A DNA stretch of 64,000 nt from JAICSD01 sp963836665 (lineage in GTDB: Bacteria; Acidobacteriota; Vicinamibacteria; Vicinamibacterales; 2-12-FULL-66-21), in NCBI GenBank assembly GCA_963836665.1, contig CAWIKL010000001.1, positions 3,162,001 to 3,226,000 on the forward strand, in the 5' to 3' direction. Each line of letters begins with the position of its first letter. Position 1 is the first letter of the stretch. Of this stretch, positions 43,502-53,351 are shown in pieces. A program made the translations under genes and the position numbers. The notes below the pieces were generated by a model. It saw only the letters and a program-made list of their open reading frames with translations, was not told the origin of the DNA and did no database searches.

Positions 43502-45057
43502 CTAGCGCCGGGATCGCGCGATCAGATCGCGCATGTAGGCGGCGCGGGCAGTGGCTTCCGGGTTCGTCTGCAGATCCTCGACCGGCCACGGCAGGCGCCA
43601 CGTCCAGTTCGCGTCGCTGACGAGCGCGGGGGTGTTGACGCGCGCGCGCCAACCGAAGACGTCGTGGATCGGCACGAGCGCGATGTCGGAGCCGGATCGG
43701 AAGAGGACGTCGAGGATTGCGTCGCGGACCTTCGCGTCGAACGGCGCGTCGGCATCGTAGCCCTCCCCGAGTACGGCGACGACGGCGCGGCGTTCGTCGA
43801 GGGGAGCCTCGTCCCACCATTGCGCGTTCGGCTCGGTGTCGTGCGTGCCGCTGGTCGCGACGGACACGGCCGGGTAGAAGGCCGGATCCCTGAACGGCCG
43901 TCCGTCGCGATCCCAGTCGCGCTCCCAGCGCAGCACCTTGAAGCCGGGGATGCCGAGCCGCAGCAACGTCTCGCGGACGAAGGCCGGGATGACGCCCAGG
44001 TCCTCGGCGATCAGGCGCGCGCCCGGCGCGCTCAGCACATCGAGCACACGTTCGCCCTGGCGGATCTGATCGGGCTCCCCTGGCGGGACGAAGCCGGCCC
44101 GGCCGTCGGCCTCGCGGACGTAGGTCCGGAAGAAGCCGACGAGGTGATCGACGCGGTAGGCGTCGTAGAGCTCGGCGTTGCGCCGCGCCCGGGCGGCGAG
44201 CCACTGGAAGCCACCGGCGGCGAGGCGATCCCAGCGGTAGGCCGGAAAGCCCCAGTCCTGCCCCGTGTCCGAGAAGGCATCCGGCGGCGCGCCAACCGAC
44301 GCGTCCATGCGGAAGTCTTCCTGGTGCGCCCAGACGTCGGCGCTGTCGCCGCTGACCATGAACGGAAAATCGCCGAACACGCCAATCTCGGCCGCCTCGC
44401 GCGCCTGCGTCCATTGCTCGGCGGCCAGCCACTGCAAATACGCGTAGAACAGGATCTCGTCGGCGAGGTCCGCGCGCGCCTGGCGCAGCGCGGCGGGGTG
44501 GCGATCCCGCAGCGGCGTGTCCCACTCCGTCCATGGCCGGCCCTCGGCGCGCGCGTGCAGCGCGCGGAACAGGGTGTAGGCGTCGAGCCACCAGCGCGTC
44601 CGCTCGGTGAACCGCTGCAGCCGCCGGGCCCGCGCCGTTCTGGGCCGCCATTCCTGCTCGACGAAGCGCGCGAAAGCGGCGCGAAACGCGCGCGTCTTGA
44701 GCGCGCGCACCCGCGCGTAGTCGATTGACGGTGTCCGTCGCACGGCGTCCAGGTCGCGCCGCTCGGCGTCGCTGAGAATGGCCTCGCCGCCGAGCGCTTC
44801 CAGCTCGGGGACGGCCGCCGGCGCGATGAAGATCGGATCGATCGCCATTGCGCTCAGCGCCGAGTAGGGAGAGTTCTGCCCGTCGGCCATCTCGTTGAGC
44901 GGCAACAGCTGCACGAAGGAGAAGCCGGCATCGCACAGCCAGTCCCCCAGCGCCGCCAGGTCGGGCAGCTCGCCGATCCCCAGCTCGATCGAGACGGAAT
45001 CGAGAACAGCGGCACCAGGAGCCCGGCGTAGCGATCGTGAAAGAAATCACGCGGCAT
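43502..45057 (-). CDS. malQ: 4-alpha-glucanotransferase (amylomaltase), one frameshift
   Basis: About 518 residues, GH77. It transfers maltooligosyl units in maltose/glycogen metabolism. Motifs: SWGIGELPDLAALG, FVQLLPLNEMADGQNSPYSA, FGDFPFMVSGDSADVWAHQE, DAYRVDHLVGFFRTYV (nucleophile Asp), LIAEDLGVIPAFVRETLLRL (acid Glu) and SGTHDTEPNAQWW. The N-terminal 25 residues are in another frame; adding one base in the CCCC run near 44979 restores SSWGIGEL. ATG 45057 has GGAG 7 bases upstream and overlaps the aminotransferase end, so the two are coupled. Confidence 0.92.
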
Positions 45058-46213
45058 CGACACGCTCCAGCAGTCGCGTTACGCCGCGCACGAACGTGTC
45101 GGACTCCGGCAGCAGCGACACGACGAGAAACGCTTCATGGGGAAAGTCGAAAAAATAGCCCGGATGCACCGCCACGCCGTCTTCCTCGGCCAGCGCGATC
45201 GCCAGATCCTCCTCGCTCCGAGTCGCCGGCACGCGCAACACCGCCGACCAGCCGCCGTCGGCCGACAGCACGGTCACCGACGATATCCCTTCGGCAAGAC
45301 GGTGCAGTGACGCGTAATTGGCGGCGATACGGGCCCGGATCGCGTCGCGGATCGCGGCCCCTTGGGCGAGCAAGCGCGGCGCCGCGACCTGCACCGGCGT
45401 CGACACCGACAAGTATGTGTCGGCGATCAGCTCGAGGCGGTCGAGCGCCTCGGTCACCAGATCCGTGGGGCCGTCGACGGCGATCCATCCGAGCTTGACT
45501 TGCGGAAGTCCGATCGACTTCGAGAGCCCGCCGAGACGCATGGTCAGGCACGGCGGCGTTTGCAGCGCCGGCGGCTCCTCGATTGGAGCACCGAGCGGAT
45601 AGTCGTGGAAGACTTCGTCGACAATCAACGCGGCGCCACGCGCGGCGCAGCGAGCCGCCAGCTCGTCCGCGTCGCTGGCGTGCAGGACGGAACCGGTCGG
45701 GTTGTTCGGGCTGACCGCCAGCACTGCCCCGGTGTCAGCCGTCCACGCCTGGTCGAGGGCAGCGAGATCCAGTGTCCACGCGCCGTGATACGCCAGTGGA
45801 TAGCGGGCTTGGATGACGCCGTCGAGCCGGGCTAGGTGATCGAACAAGGGATAGCTGGGAACCGGGGTCAATACGGTCGACCGTCCGGGATCGCACAGCA
45901 GCTTGAAGAGAACCGAATATGCCTCACTGCTACTTGTCGTGAGCATGATCCGTTCCCGCCCGGCTGGCAGGCCGCGCGCGACGTAGGTGGCCGCGACCGC
46001 GTCGCGCGCCGGGCCGAGACCGAACGGATCGGGGTGATAGGTCAGCGACGCCGTGTCCGCGAGCGCTTCGAGCAGATCAGGTGGATAGGCAATCCCGGCG
46101 CGGGTCGGATTCGACAGCGTCAAATCAAGCAGGCCGCCGCGGTGCCGCGCCGCCGCAAACGCGCGCGCCAGACGTGTCGGGGCGCGATCGGCCGGCACGC
46201 GCGTCGAGAACAC
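45047..46213 (-). CDS. PLP-dependent class I/II aminotransferase
   Basis: 388 residues. Fold type I motifs: LLDLTLSNPTRAGIAYP, TYHPDPFGLGPARDAVA, VLAVSPNNPTGSVL, ALIVDEVFHDYPLG, and the PLP lysine in LGGLSKSIGLPQVKLGWIAV. The closing Arg region is FLVVSLLPESDTF. The amino acid substrate is not clear; the coupling to malQ gives no obvious hint. GTG 46213 has TAACAT 6 bases upstream and no Shine-Dalgarno. It is divergent from the M16 gene. Confidence 0.88.
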   Translation of the reverse strand: MFSTRVPADRAPTRLARAFAAARHRGGLLDLTLSNPTRAGIAYPPDLLEALADTASLTYHPDPFGLGPARDAVAATYVARGLPAGRERIMLTTSSSEAYSVLFKLLCDPGRSTVLTPVPSYPLFDHLARLDGVIQARYPLAYHGAWTLDLAALDQAWTADTGAVLAVSPNNPTGSVLHASDADELAARCAARGAALIVDEVFHDYPLGAPIEEPPALQTPPCLTMRLGGLSKSIGLPQVKLGWIAVDGPTDLVTEALDRLELIADTYLSVSTPVQVAAPRLLAQGAAIRDAIRARIAANYASLHRLAEGISSVTVLSADGGWSAVLRVPATRSEEDLAIALAEEDGVAVHPGYFFDFPHEAFLVVSLLPESDTFVRGVTRLLERVDAA

Positions 46214-46219
46214 CGTCCA

Positions 46220-46225
46220 ATGTTA
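46220..46225 (-). promoter_or_regulatory. TANNNT box before the aminotransferase-malQ pair
   Basis: TAACAT on the minus strand, six bases before GTG 46213. Leaderless-type promoter. Confidence 0.45.
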
Positions 46226-46273
46226 TCCGACGCACGATCACCGCGGCCTCACCCACGTCGGCGCCCTCTGACG

Positions 46274-46279
46274 TATTCT
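46274..46279 (+). promoter_or_regulatory. TANNNT box before the M16 protease pair
   Basis: TATTCT, six bases before ATG 46286, with no Shine-Dalgarno. Leaderless-type promoter. Confidence 0.5.
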
Positions 46280-46285
46280 TGAACG

Positions 46286-47677
46286 ATGCGAAGACTGCTT
46301 TCGATCGCCGTGTCGGCGGCGCTCACCGGCGCCGCCCCGGCGGCCGCGCAAGCCCCGCGCCCGGCCGCGCCGACCGTGCGCCCAGCGGCTCAGCAGACCG
46401 CGAAGACCCTCGACGTTGCCTACACCCAGTTCGATCTCCCCAATGGCCTACACGTCATCCTGCACGAGGATCATACGGTCCCGCTCGTGACGGTGAACGT
46501 CTGGTATCACGTCGGCTCGGCGCGCGAAAAGGTCGGGCGCACCGGCTTCGCGCACCTGTTCGAGCACCTGATGTTCATGGGCTCGAAGAACGCGCCGTAC
46601 GGCGACTTCGATCGGCTCCTCGAATCGGTCGGCGGCACCAACAACGCTTCGACCGCCGAGGATCGCACCAACTACTACATCGACATCCCCTCGAACGCCC
46701 TCGATCTCGCGCTCTTCCTCGAGTCCGATCGCATGGGATTCCTGCTCGACGCCATGTCGGCCAAGACCGTCGATGCCCAGCGCGACGTCGTCAAGAACGA
46801 ACGCCGCGAGAGCTACGAAAACGCGCCCTACGGCATGGCCGCGATCGAGATCGCACAGATGCTCTATCCGAAGGGACATCCCTACTCGTGGCCGACGATC
46901 GGCTACATGGAAGATCTGAGCGCCGCCAGCTACGAAGACGTCGTGCAGTTCTTCAAGACGTATTACCAGCCGGGCAACGCCAGCCTGGTCATCGCCGGTG
47001 ACATCGACACGGCGAAGGCAAAAGCGGCGGTCGAAAAGTGGTTCGCCGACGTGCCGGCGGGGACGACCCACGTCGGACCGATCGATTATCCGCATCCCGA
47101 CTTGCAGGAAGTGAAGAAAAGGGCGATCCAGGACGCCGTGCAGCTCCCGCGCCTCTACCTGACCTGGATCACGCCGCCGCATCTGGCCCCAGGGGACGCC
47201 GAGCTCGACGTGCTCTCGCTGCTCCTCGCCGGCGGCAAGAATTCACGCCTCTACAAGCGACTGGTCTACGACCTGCAGATCGCGCAGGACGTCGCCGCCT
47301 ATCAGGCGTCGAAATCGCTCAACTCCGAATACCAGATCGTTGTCACGGCGCGTCCCGATGCCTCCGTCGATCGCATCCGCTCGATCGTCGACGAAGAGAT
47401 CGCCAGGCTGCAGCAGGCGCCGCCGTCGGCGCACGAGTTCGGCCGCGCTCTCAACCAGGTGGAGTCGTCGTTCTACGACCGGATGGAGCGCGTCGGCGAG
47501 TACGGCGGCGTCGCCGACCAGATGAATGCCTACTATGCTGACGCCGGCAACCCGGCGTATTTCAACGAGGATCTGTCGCGTTACCGCGCGCTGGCGCCCG
47601 ACGACATCACCGCGGCGGCGATCAAATGGCTGCCGCTGACGCGCCGCGTCGAACTGGTCGTGGAGCCGAGAAAATGA
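46286..47677 (+). CDS. Exported M16 zinc protease, catalytic subunit
   Basis: 463 residues with a signal peptide and a Pro/Ala-rich spacer. The inverted zinc motif HLFEH is in TGFAHLFEHLMFMGSKNAP; the distal Glu ligand is in VVKNERRESYENAPYG. The second M16 domain carries LLLAGGKNSRLYKRLVYDLQ. Its stop overlaps the next M16 start (ATGA). As in other periplasmic M16 pairs it probably forms a heterodimer with the second, non-catalytic chain and degrades peptides. Confidence 0.93.
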   Translation: MRRLLSIAVSAALTGAAPAAAQAPRPAAPTVRPAAQQTAKTLDVAYTQFDLPNGLHVILHEDHTVPLVTVNVWYHVGSAREKVGRTGFAHLFEHLMFMGSKNAPYGDFDRLLESVGGTNNASTAEDRTNYYIDIPSNALDLALFLESDRMGFLLDAMSAKTVDAQRDVVKNERRESYENAPYGMAAIEIAQMLYPKGHPYSWPTIGYMEDLSAASYEDVVQFFKTYYQPGNASLVIAGDIDTAKAKAAVEKWFADVPAGTTHVGPIDYPHPDLQEVKKRAIQDAVQLPRLYLTWITPPHLAPGDAELDVLSLLLAGGKNSRLYKRLVYDLQIAQDVAAYQASKSLNSEYQIVVTARPDASVDRIRSIVDEEIARLQQAPPSAHEFGRALNQVESSFYDRMERVGEYGGVADQMNAYYADAGNPAYFNEDLSRYRALAPDDITAAAIKWLPLTRRVELVVEPRK

Positions 47678-49158
47678 CGTTCTTCGACCGATCCGTGCGC
47701 AGGACCCGGCACATCCGCCCAGCTGCAATGCTCGCTCTGGTCACGTTCGCGGCACCTTTACTCGGGGCGCAGCAGGCACCGGACCGTTCCCATCCGCCCG
47801 CCGTCGGGCCTGCGCCCGAGCTGCACATCCCGGCGATCGAGAAACGCACGCTCGCCAACGGCCTCCAGGTCTGGGTCATGGGCGAACACAAGGTGCCGAC
47901 CGTGCACCTGCAGCTCGTCGTCCGCACCGGATCGGCTGCCGATCCGATCGGCCACTACGGCCTCGCCAGTTTCACCGCCGACATGCTCGACGAGGGGGCC
48001 GGCACGCGCAGCGCCCTCGAGATCGCCGATGCCATCGACTACCTCGGCGCGGAACTGGCGGCATCGGCTGGCGTCGACGCCTCGACCGTCGATCTGCAGG
48101 TGCCGGTGGCGCGTCTCGGCGACGCGCTTGTCGTCATGGCCGACGTCGTCGCGCGCCCGACGTTTCCGGAGTCGGAGTTGAAACGGCTGCGCGAGGAACG
48201 GCTGGCGTCGCTGCTCGAGGCGCAGGACGATCCGGAGCAATTGATTCAGTTCGCCTTCCCGCACGCGGTGTTCGGCGCGCAGCATCGTTATGGCTCGCCG
48301 GTGATGGGGACGGAAACGTCGTTGAAAGCAATCGGCGCGACGGACCTGAGGGCCTTCCACGCCGCACATTACCAGCCGTCGAACGCGCGGCTGGTGGTCG
48401 TCGGCGACGTGACGGCGGCATCCGTCCTGCCTGTGCTCGAGAAGACGCTCGGCGGCTGGCGGGGTGCAGCCGCTACTGCGCCAGCGGCGCCGGCCCCTCC
48501 CACAGCGGCGGCGCCGACGCAACTGGCCGCGCGCCACGTCTACCTGATCGACAAGCCCGGCGCGGCACAGTCGCAGATCCGCATCGGTTGGGTCGGCGTT
48601 CCGCGCTCGACGCCCGACTACTACGCGGTGCGCGTGCTCAGCGCGGTCCTCGGCGAGTCGTTCACCTCGCGGCTCAATCACAACCTGCGGGAAGTGCACG
48701 GCTACGCCTACGGCGCTGGATCGCGCTTCGACATGCGGCGCGTCAGCGGCCTGTTCTACGCGTCCGCCGGGGTCCAGACCGACAAGACCGTCGACGCGCT
48801 GCGGGAATTTTTCGTCGAGCTGACCAATATTCATCAGCCGATCCCGGCCGAGGAACTGGCGAAGACAAAGAGCTACGTGGAGCGCCTGCTGCCGCGCTAC
48901 TTCGAAACCGAGCGCGTCGCCGCGGGAGCGCTGGCGCAGGCCTATACCTACGATCTGCCGCCCGACTACTACCAGACGTTCGCTCGTCGAATCGAGGCGG
49001 TCACCGGCGAAGACGTGAAGCGCGTCGCCGACAAGTACATCCAGCCCGACAAGTTTGCCGTTGTCATCGTCGGCGATCGCAAGGTGATTGAGGCCGGCGT
49101 CAAGGCGCTGAACCTCGGGCCGATGACCGTCGTCGAAGCGGCGAGTATTTTCAAGTGA
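47674..49158 (+). CDS. Exported M16 family protein, non-catalytic partner
   Basis: 494 residues with a signal peptide (HIRPAAMLALVTFAAPLLGA). The M16 fold is clear (ANGLQVWVMGEHKVPTVHLQ; PSNARLVVVGDVTAASVLPV; GESFTSRLNHNLREVHGYAY) but the HxxEH site is replaced by GHYGLASFTADMLDEG, so it should not bind catalytic zinc. The Arg/Tyr substrate motif (LREVHGYAYGAGSRF) of the C-terminal half is kept. This is the usual division of labour in bacterial M16 heterodimers. Confidence 0.92.
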   Translation: MTFFDRSVRRTRHIRPAAMLALVTFAAPLLGAQQAPDRSHPPAVGPAPELHIPAIEKRTLANGLQVWVMGEHKVPTVHLQLVVRTGSAADPIGHYGLASFTADMLDEGAGTRSALEIADAIDYLGAELAASAGVDASTVDLQVPVARLGDALVVMADVVARPTFPESELKRLREERLASLLEAQDDPEQLIQFAFPHAVFGAQHRYGSPVMGTETSLKAIGATDLRAFHAAHYQPSNARLVVVGDVTAASVLPVLEKTLGGWRGAAATAPAAPAPPTAAAPTQLAARHVYLIDKPGAAQSQIRIGWVGVPRSTPDYYAVRVLSAVLGESFTSRLNHNLREVHGYAYGAGSRFDMRRVSGLFYASAGVQTDKTVDALREFFVELTNIHQPIPAEELAKTKSYVERLLPRYFETERVAAGALAQAYTYDLPPDYYQTFARRIEAVTGEDVKRVADKYIQPDKFAVVIVGDRKVIEAGVKALNLGPMTVVEAASIFK

Positions 49159-49198
49159 CGGCCGAGCGGCGGGCCGGGGCCGGTCGCGGGAGCAGCCG

Positions 49199-49690
49199 AT
49201 GAAGCTCAGTTATAGCGAGTTCCTGCGCTACACGCAGGAGGAGCGGGACAAGTGGCGGGCGTGGTTCGTGGCGCATCCCGACGCGATGGAGATCGAGGTG
49301 CAGCCAGGCGGGCGCTACCCGACCATCGGCTCGCTCATCGATCACGTCTTTCTGGTCGAGCGCCGGCACCTGCAGCGACTGACAAACGCCCCGCTCGACA
49401 CGAAAACCGGCCTGAGCGGCAGGCACGCGCCGCCGCTCTTCGACTACGGCGCGTCGGTGCGACGGGAGCTCGAACATTTCGCGGCGCAGCTCGATGAAGA
49501 CGCGGCCGACGAGCCGCGCACCATCACCGTGCAGAGCGGTGGCGATTTCGTGCTGACGCCGCGCAAGTTGCTGTTTCACATCCTGCTGCATGAAACCCGG
49601 CACTGGGCACAGATCGCCCAGGCGCTGCGCCGCGTCGGCTTCGAGCCGCCCGGCAACCACGATTTGTTGTATTCCCGCGCACTCAAATAA
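49199..49690 (+). CDS. DinB-like four-helix protein
   Basis: 163 residues. The DinB/YfiT metal site is suggested by three histidines: SLIDHVFLVERRH near residue 50 and HILLHETRHWAQIAQALR near 125-140. Such proteins are often thiol S-transferases or stress-linked hydrolases; the substrate is unknown here. ATG 49199 has GGGAG upstream. It follows the M16 pair by 40 bases. Confidence 0.85.
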   Translation: MKLSYSEFLRYTQEERDKWRAWFVAHPDAMEIEVQPGGRYPTIGSLIDHVFLVERRHLQRLTNAPLDTKTGLSGRHAPPLFDYGASVRRELEHFAAQLDEDAADEPRTITVQSGGDFVLTPRKLLFHILLHETRHWAQIAQALRRVGFEPPGNHDLLYSRALK

Positions 49691-49718
49691 GGCTCGAGTC
49701 CTTGAGTGCGCGACAGGA

Positions 49719-49724
49719 TAGGAT
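49719..49724 (+). promoter_or_regulatory. TANNNT box before the GH51 gene
   Basis: TAGGAT, seven bases before ATG 49732. Leaderless-type spacing; it also supports 49732 rather than ATG 49723 as the start. Confidence 0.4.
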
Positions 49725-49731
49725 GTCGCGC

Positions 49732-51684
49732 ATGACCGGACAAAGACTGCTGCCACTCGTCCTCGCCCTGGCTGCGACGTCGATGCGCGCCGCCGGCCCG
49801 ACCATCACCATCGACGCGGCGTCGCCCGTCGGCAAGGTCAGCCCGCTTCTCTACGGGTTAATGACGGAAGAGATCAATCACAGTTACGACGGCGGGCTCT
49901 ACGCGGAGCTGGTGCAGAACCGCGCCTTTCTCGATGACAAGACGTCGCCCGTGCACTGGACGCTGATCCAGGGTAGCGGCACCGCCGCGACGATGGCTCT
50001 CGACCCGTCCCGGCCGCTCAATCAGGTCATCGGCACGAGCCTGCGCCTCGAGGTGACCCAGGCGGCGCCGGGGCACGGGGCCGGCATTGCCAACGAAGGC
50101 TATTGGGGCATTCCCGTGAGGAACAAGGCTGTCTATCGAGCTTCGTTCTTCGCGAGGGCCGCTCCCGGCTTCACGGGACCGATCGTGGTTTCCATGCAGA
50201 GCGAGGACGGACTGGTGACCTACGCGAGCGCCGCTGTCCACGGCCTGACCTCAGCCTGGAAGCACTACGAAGTGACCCTCGTTCCCGACACCATCGTCAC
50301 GCCGACGGCGAAGGCGCGCTATGCGCTGACCACGAATCAGCCCGGCACGATCTGGTTCAGTCTCGTCTCGCTCTTTCCTCCAACCTTCAGGAACCAGGCG
50401 AACGGCTTTCGTCCAGACCTGCTGCAGATGCTCGTGGACATGAAGCCGAAGTTCCTGCGTTTCCCTGGCGGCAACTATCTCGAGGGGGATCAGATCGCCG
50501 ATCGCTTTCAGTGGAAGAAGACACTGGGCGCGCTGTCGGATCGTCCTGGCCACCAGGCGCCCTGGGGCTACCGGTCGAGCGACGGACTTGGGCTCTATGA
50601 GTTCCTGATCTGGTGCGAGGACATGGGAGCGGAGCCCGTGCTGGCGGTCTACGCCGGCTACTCGCTGAAGGGAGTGCACGTCGATCCGGGCACGGACCTG
50701 CAGCCGTACATCGAAGATGCGCTCGACGAGATCGAATACGTGTCGGGACCGGCGACCTCCACGTGGGGGGCGTTGCGCGCGAAAGCGGGTCATCCCGCGC
50801 CCTTCAAATTGACCTACGTCGAGATCGGCAACGAGGACTGGTTCGACAAGTCCGGTTCGTACGATAAGCGATTCGTGCAGTTCACCGAGGCGATCAAGAA
50901 GCGCTATCCACGACTGCAGACGATCTCGACGGTCGGCTACGAGCACCCGGAGGGCCAGCGCGTCAGGAGCATGACTCCCGACGTCCTCGACGAGCACTAT
51001 TACCTTCCCGTCGAACAGTTCGTCAAGAAGGCGCACGGCCAGTACGAGACCTACGACCGCAACGGTCCGAAGATCTTCGTCGGCGAATGGGGCGCCTACG
51101 AGACGCCGTTCGAGCCGTGGAACGCGCAATCGCGCGGCGAAGCGCCGACACCCAACATGCGTGCGGCGATCGGCGACGCCGCGTGGATGACGGAGATGGA
51201 GAAGAACGCCGACATCATCGTCATGCATGGCTACGCGCCGCTGCTGGTCAATGTCTCGCCAGGAGCGCGGCAGTGGCGGCCGAACCTGATCGGCTACGAC
51301 GCGCTGCGCGTCTACGGCTCGCCGAGCTACCACGCGATCAAGCTGTTCAGCACGCACCTCGGCGACGAGATCCTCAAGGCCTCGGCGGCCGGGACTGACG
51401 TGCTCGTTTCGGTGACGCGCGACGGTGCATCGGGCACGATCTACGTCAAGCTCGTGAATCCCGCCGACGCGGAAGCGCCGGTCCAGATCGACGTGCGCGG
51501 CGCGCGCGCGCTGGCGCCGGTGGCCACGGCGATTACGATCGCGGCCGCGTACGATGCGACCAATTCGATCGACATGCCCGAGACCGTCGTGCCGAAGACG
51601 TCAACCGTCGGCGGCGTGAAGCCCGGCTTCACCTACACGGTTCCGGCCCACGGGATCGTCGTCCTGGTGCTGTCGAGCCGCTGA
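49732..51684 (+). CDS. Exported GH51 alpha-L-arabinofuranosidase
   Basis: About 650 residues with a signal peptide (RLLPLVLALAATSMRAAG). Removes arabinose from plant arabinan or arabinoxylan. Signatures: VSPLLYGLMTEEINHSYDGG at the N-terminus, FLRFPGGNYLEGDQIADRF, the acid/base Glu in YVEIGNEDWFDKSGSYDKRF and the nucleophile Glu in KIFVGEWGAYETPFEPWNA. A carbohydrate-binding-like jelly-roll (about 70-220) lies between the first strand and the barrel, and a beta-domain ends the protein. No sugar transporter is adjacent. Confidence 0.93.
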   Translation: MTGQRLLPLVLALAATSMRAAGPTITIDAASPVGKVSPLLYGLMTEEINHSYDGGLYAELVQNRAFLDDKTSPVHWTLIQGSGTAATMALDPSRPLNQVIGTSLRLEVTQAAPGHGAGIANEGYWGIPVRNKAVYRASFFARAAPGFTGPIVVSMQSEDGLVTYASAAVHGLTSAWKHYEVTLVPDTIVTPTAKARYALTTNQPGTIWFSLVSLFPPTFRNQANGFRPDLLQMLVDMKPKFLRFPGGNYLEGDQIADRFQWKKTLGALSDRPGHQAPWGYRSSDGLGLYEFLIWCEDMGAEPVLAVYAGYSLKGVHVDPGTDLQPYIEDALDEIEYVSGPATSTWGALRAKAGHPAPFKLTYVEIGNEDWFDKSGSYDKRFVQFTEAIKKRYPRLQTISTVGYEHPEGQRVRSMTPDVLDEHYYLPVEQFVKKAHGQYETYDRNGPKIFVGEWGAYETPFEPWNAQSRGEAPTPNMRAAIGDAAWMTEMEKNADIIVMHGYAPLLVNVSPGARQWRPNLIGYDALRVYGSPSYHAIKLFSTHLGDEILKASAAGTDVLVSVTRDGASGTIYVKLVNPADAEAPVQIDVRGARALAPVATAITIAAAYDATNSIDMPETVVPKTSTVGGVKPGFTYTVPAHGIVVLVLSSR

Positions 51685-51689
51685 GTGAC

Positions 51690-53351
51690 TCAACTCATGG
51701 CCAGGTATTCGTGCGCAAGCCGAACGACCATCGAGCCCTCGCCGGCCGCCGAGGCAACGCGGTTCATGGCGCCAGCGCGGAGGTCGCCCGCGGCGAACAG
51801 ACCCGGCACACTCGATTCGAGCGTGAGCGGTTCGCGCCGCTCCTTCCACACCCGCGGAAACGCCGCGGCAGCCATGAGATCCCGGCCAGTCAGGACGAAA
51901 CCCTTGTCGTCGCGTAGGACGTCCGGCGGCAGCCATTCGCTTCGAGGCCGAGTGCCGATGAAGATGAAGACGGCGTCGGCATCCTCGAGGCTGCTCGTTC
52001 CGTCCACGAGTGACTTGAGCGCGACTCGTTGAAGGTGTCCATCGCCCTCGACGCGATCGAGTTCGGTATGGGCTCGAAGCCTGATGTTCGGCGTCTTGCC
52101 AATCTGTTCGATGAGGTATTGCGACATAGTGCTGGCGAGGTCCGCCCGGCGCACCACGATCTGAACGTCCTCCGCGAAGCGCGACAGGTACATGGCCCCC
52201 TGCCCGGCCGAGTTTCCGCCTCCGATCACCAAGACCCGGTGCCCCTTGAACACGGGCGCTTCCGTCGTCGCCGCGCCGTAGTACACACCCGCGCCCGTCA
52301 GCTCGGCAATCCCGGGAGCATCATGCGCCCGATACGCCATGCCGGTCGCAGCGAGAAGCGTCCGGGTGACGATCTCGCGCCCGTTGGCAATGGTCAGACG
52401 CTTGTAGCTGCCGTCGATCGACACGCCCGTGACTTCGAGGGGCGCGATCGCTTCAGCGCCGAGGCGCCGCGCCTGCGCCAGAGCGCGACGCGTCAGTTCT
52501 GAGCCGCTGATGCCCGAGGGAAAGCCCAGATAGTTCTCGATTCGCGAGCTCATTCCCGCCTGGCCTCCAGCCGCGTGTCGATCGAGCAACAGGGTGCGGA
52601 GACCCTCCGACGCGCCGTAGACGGCGGCGGCAAGCCCCGCCGGTCCCGCCCCGACGATGACCAGGTCGTAGAGCTCGAGACTTGCCGACAGGGATCTCCC
52701 GAGGCGCTCGGCGACCCGGCGCGGCTCGAGATCGCGCAGCACGGAGCCGTCCTCGAAGAGCAGCACCGGCAGCTCGGCGACGCCGACGCCTGAAGCCTCG
52801 AGCAACGCACGGCTGCCCGGATCCCTGGCGACGTCAAGCCAGTTATACGGAATCAGGCTGCTGGCGAGAAAGTCCTTGATCGCGTGCGAGCGGACGGACC
52901 ATTGATCGCCAACCAGCCGCAGTCCGGCGGCTTCTGGCCGGTATTCCGCCCGCCAGGTATCGAGAAGGTCGTCGACGACCGGAAACAAGCGTTCCTCCGG
53001 TGGATCCCACGGCTTGGTCAGGTAATGGTCGACGTGGGCCTCGTTGATGGCCTTGATCGCGGCGTCCATGTCCGAATAGGCGGTGAGCAGCACCCGCCCC
53101 GTCAGCGGGTACAGTTCCCGGACGCCACCGAGCAATTCGTGCCCCAGCATGCCGGGCATACGTTGGTCGCTGATCACGATCGCCAGCGCGTCGCCGCGGC
53201 TCTTCAACTGCCGTGTGGTGTCCAGCGCTTCCTGCCCGGAGCCAGCGCTCATTATGGTGAACTCCTCGCGGTAGCGGCCGCGTAAATCACGGCGCACCGC
53301 CGCCAGGACCTGCGCGTCGTCGTCGACGACGAGGATGACGGGTTTGTTCAC
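51690..53351 (-). CDS. Receiver - glutaredoxin-like - thioredoxin reductase-like flavoprotein fusion
   Basis: 553 residues. Receiver (1-125): VVDDDAQ, phospho-Asp in IVISDQRMPGMLG, TAYSD, LTKPWDP. A thioredoxin-fold part (about 140-220) reads LVGDQWSVRSHAIKDFL, where an active CxxC would be expected. The flavoprotein part (about 230-553) has FAD motif VIVGAGPAGLAAAVYGASEG, NADPH motif VLVIGGGNSAGQGAMYLS and LFAAGDLRAG, but the usual CxxC region is GVYYGAATTEAPVF. So both thiol centres are missing. GTG 53351 overlaps the kinase stop (GTGA). Confidence 0.9.
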   Translation of the reverse strand: MNKPVILVVDDDAQVLAAVRRDLRGRYREEFTIMSAGSGQEALDTTRQLKSRGDALAIVISDQRMPGMLGHELLGGVRELYPLTGRVLLTAYSDMDAAIKAINEAHVDHYLTKPWDPPEERLFPVVDDLLDTWRAEYRPEAAGLRLVGDQWSVRSHAIKDFLASSLIPYNWLDVARDPGSRALLEASGVGVAELPVLLFEDGSVLRDLEPRRVAERLGRSLSASLELYDLVIVGAGPAGLAAAVYGASEGLRTLLLDRHAAGGQAGMSSRIENYLGFPSGISGSELTRRALAQARRLGAEAIAPLEVTGVSIDGSYKRLTIANGREIVTRTLLAATGMAYRAHDAPGIAELTGAGVYYGAATTEAPVFKGHRVLVIGGGNSAGQGAMYLSRFAEDVQIVVRRADLASTMSQYLIEQIGKTPNIRLRAHTELDRVEGDGHLQRVALKSLVDGTSSLEDADAVFIFIGTRPRSEWLPPDVLRDDKGFVLTGRDLMAAAAFPRVWKERREPLTLESSVPGLFAAGDLRAGAMNRVASAAGEGSMVVRLAHEYLAMS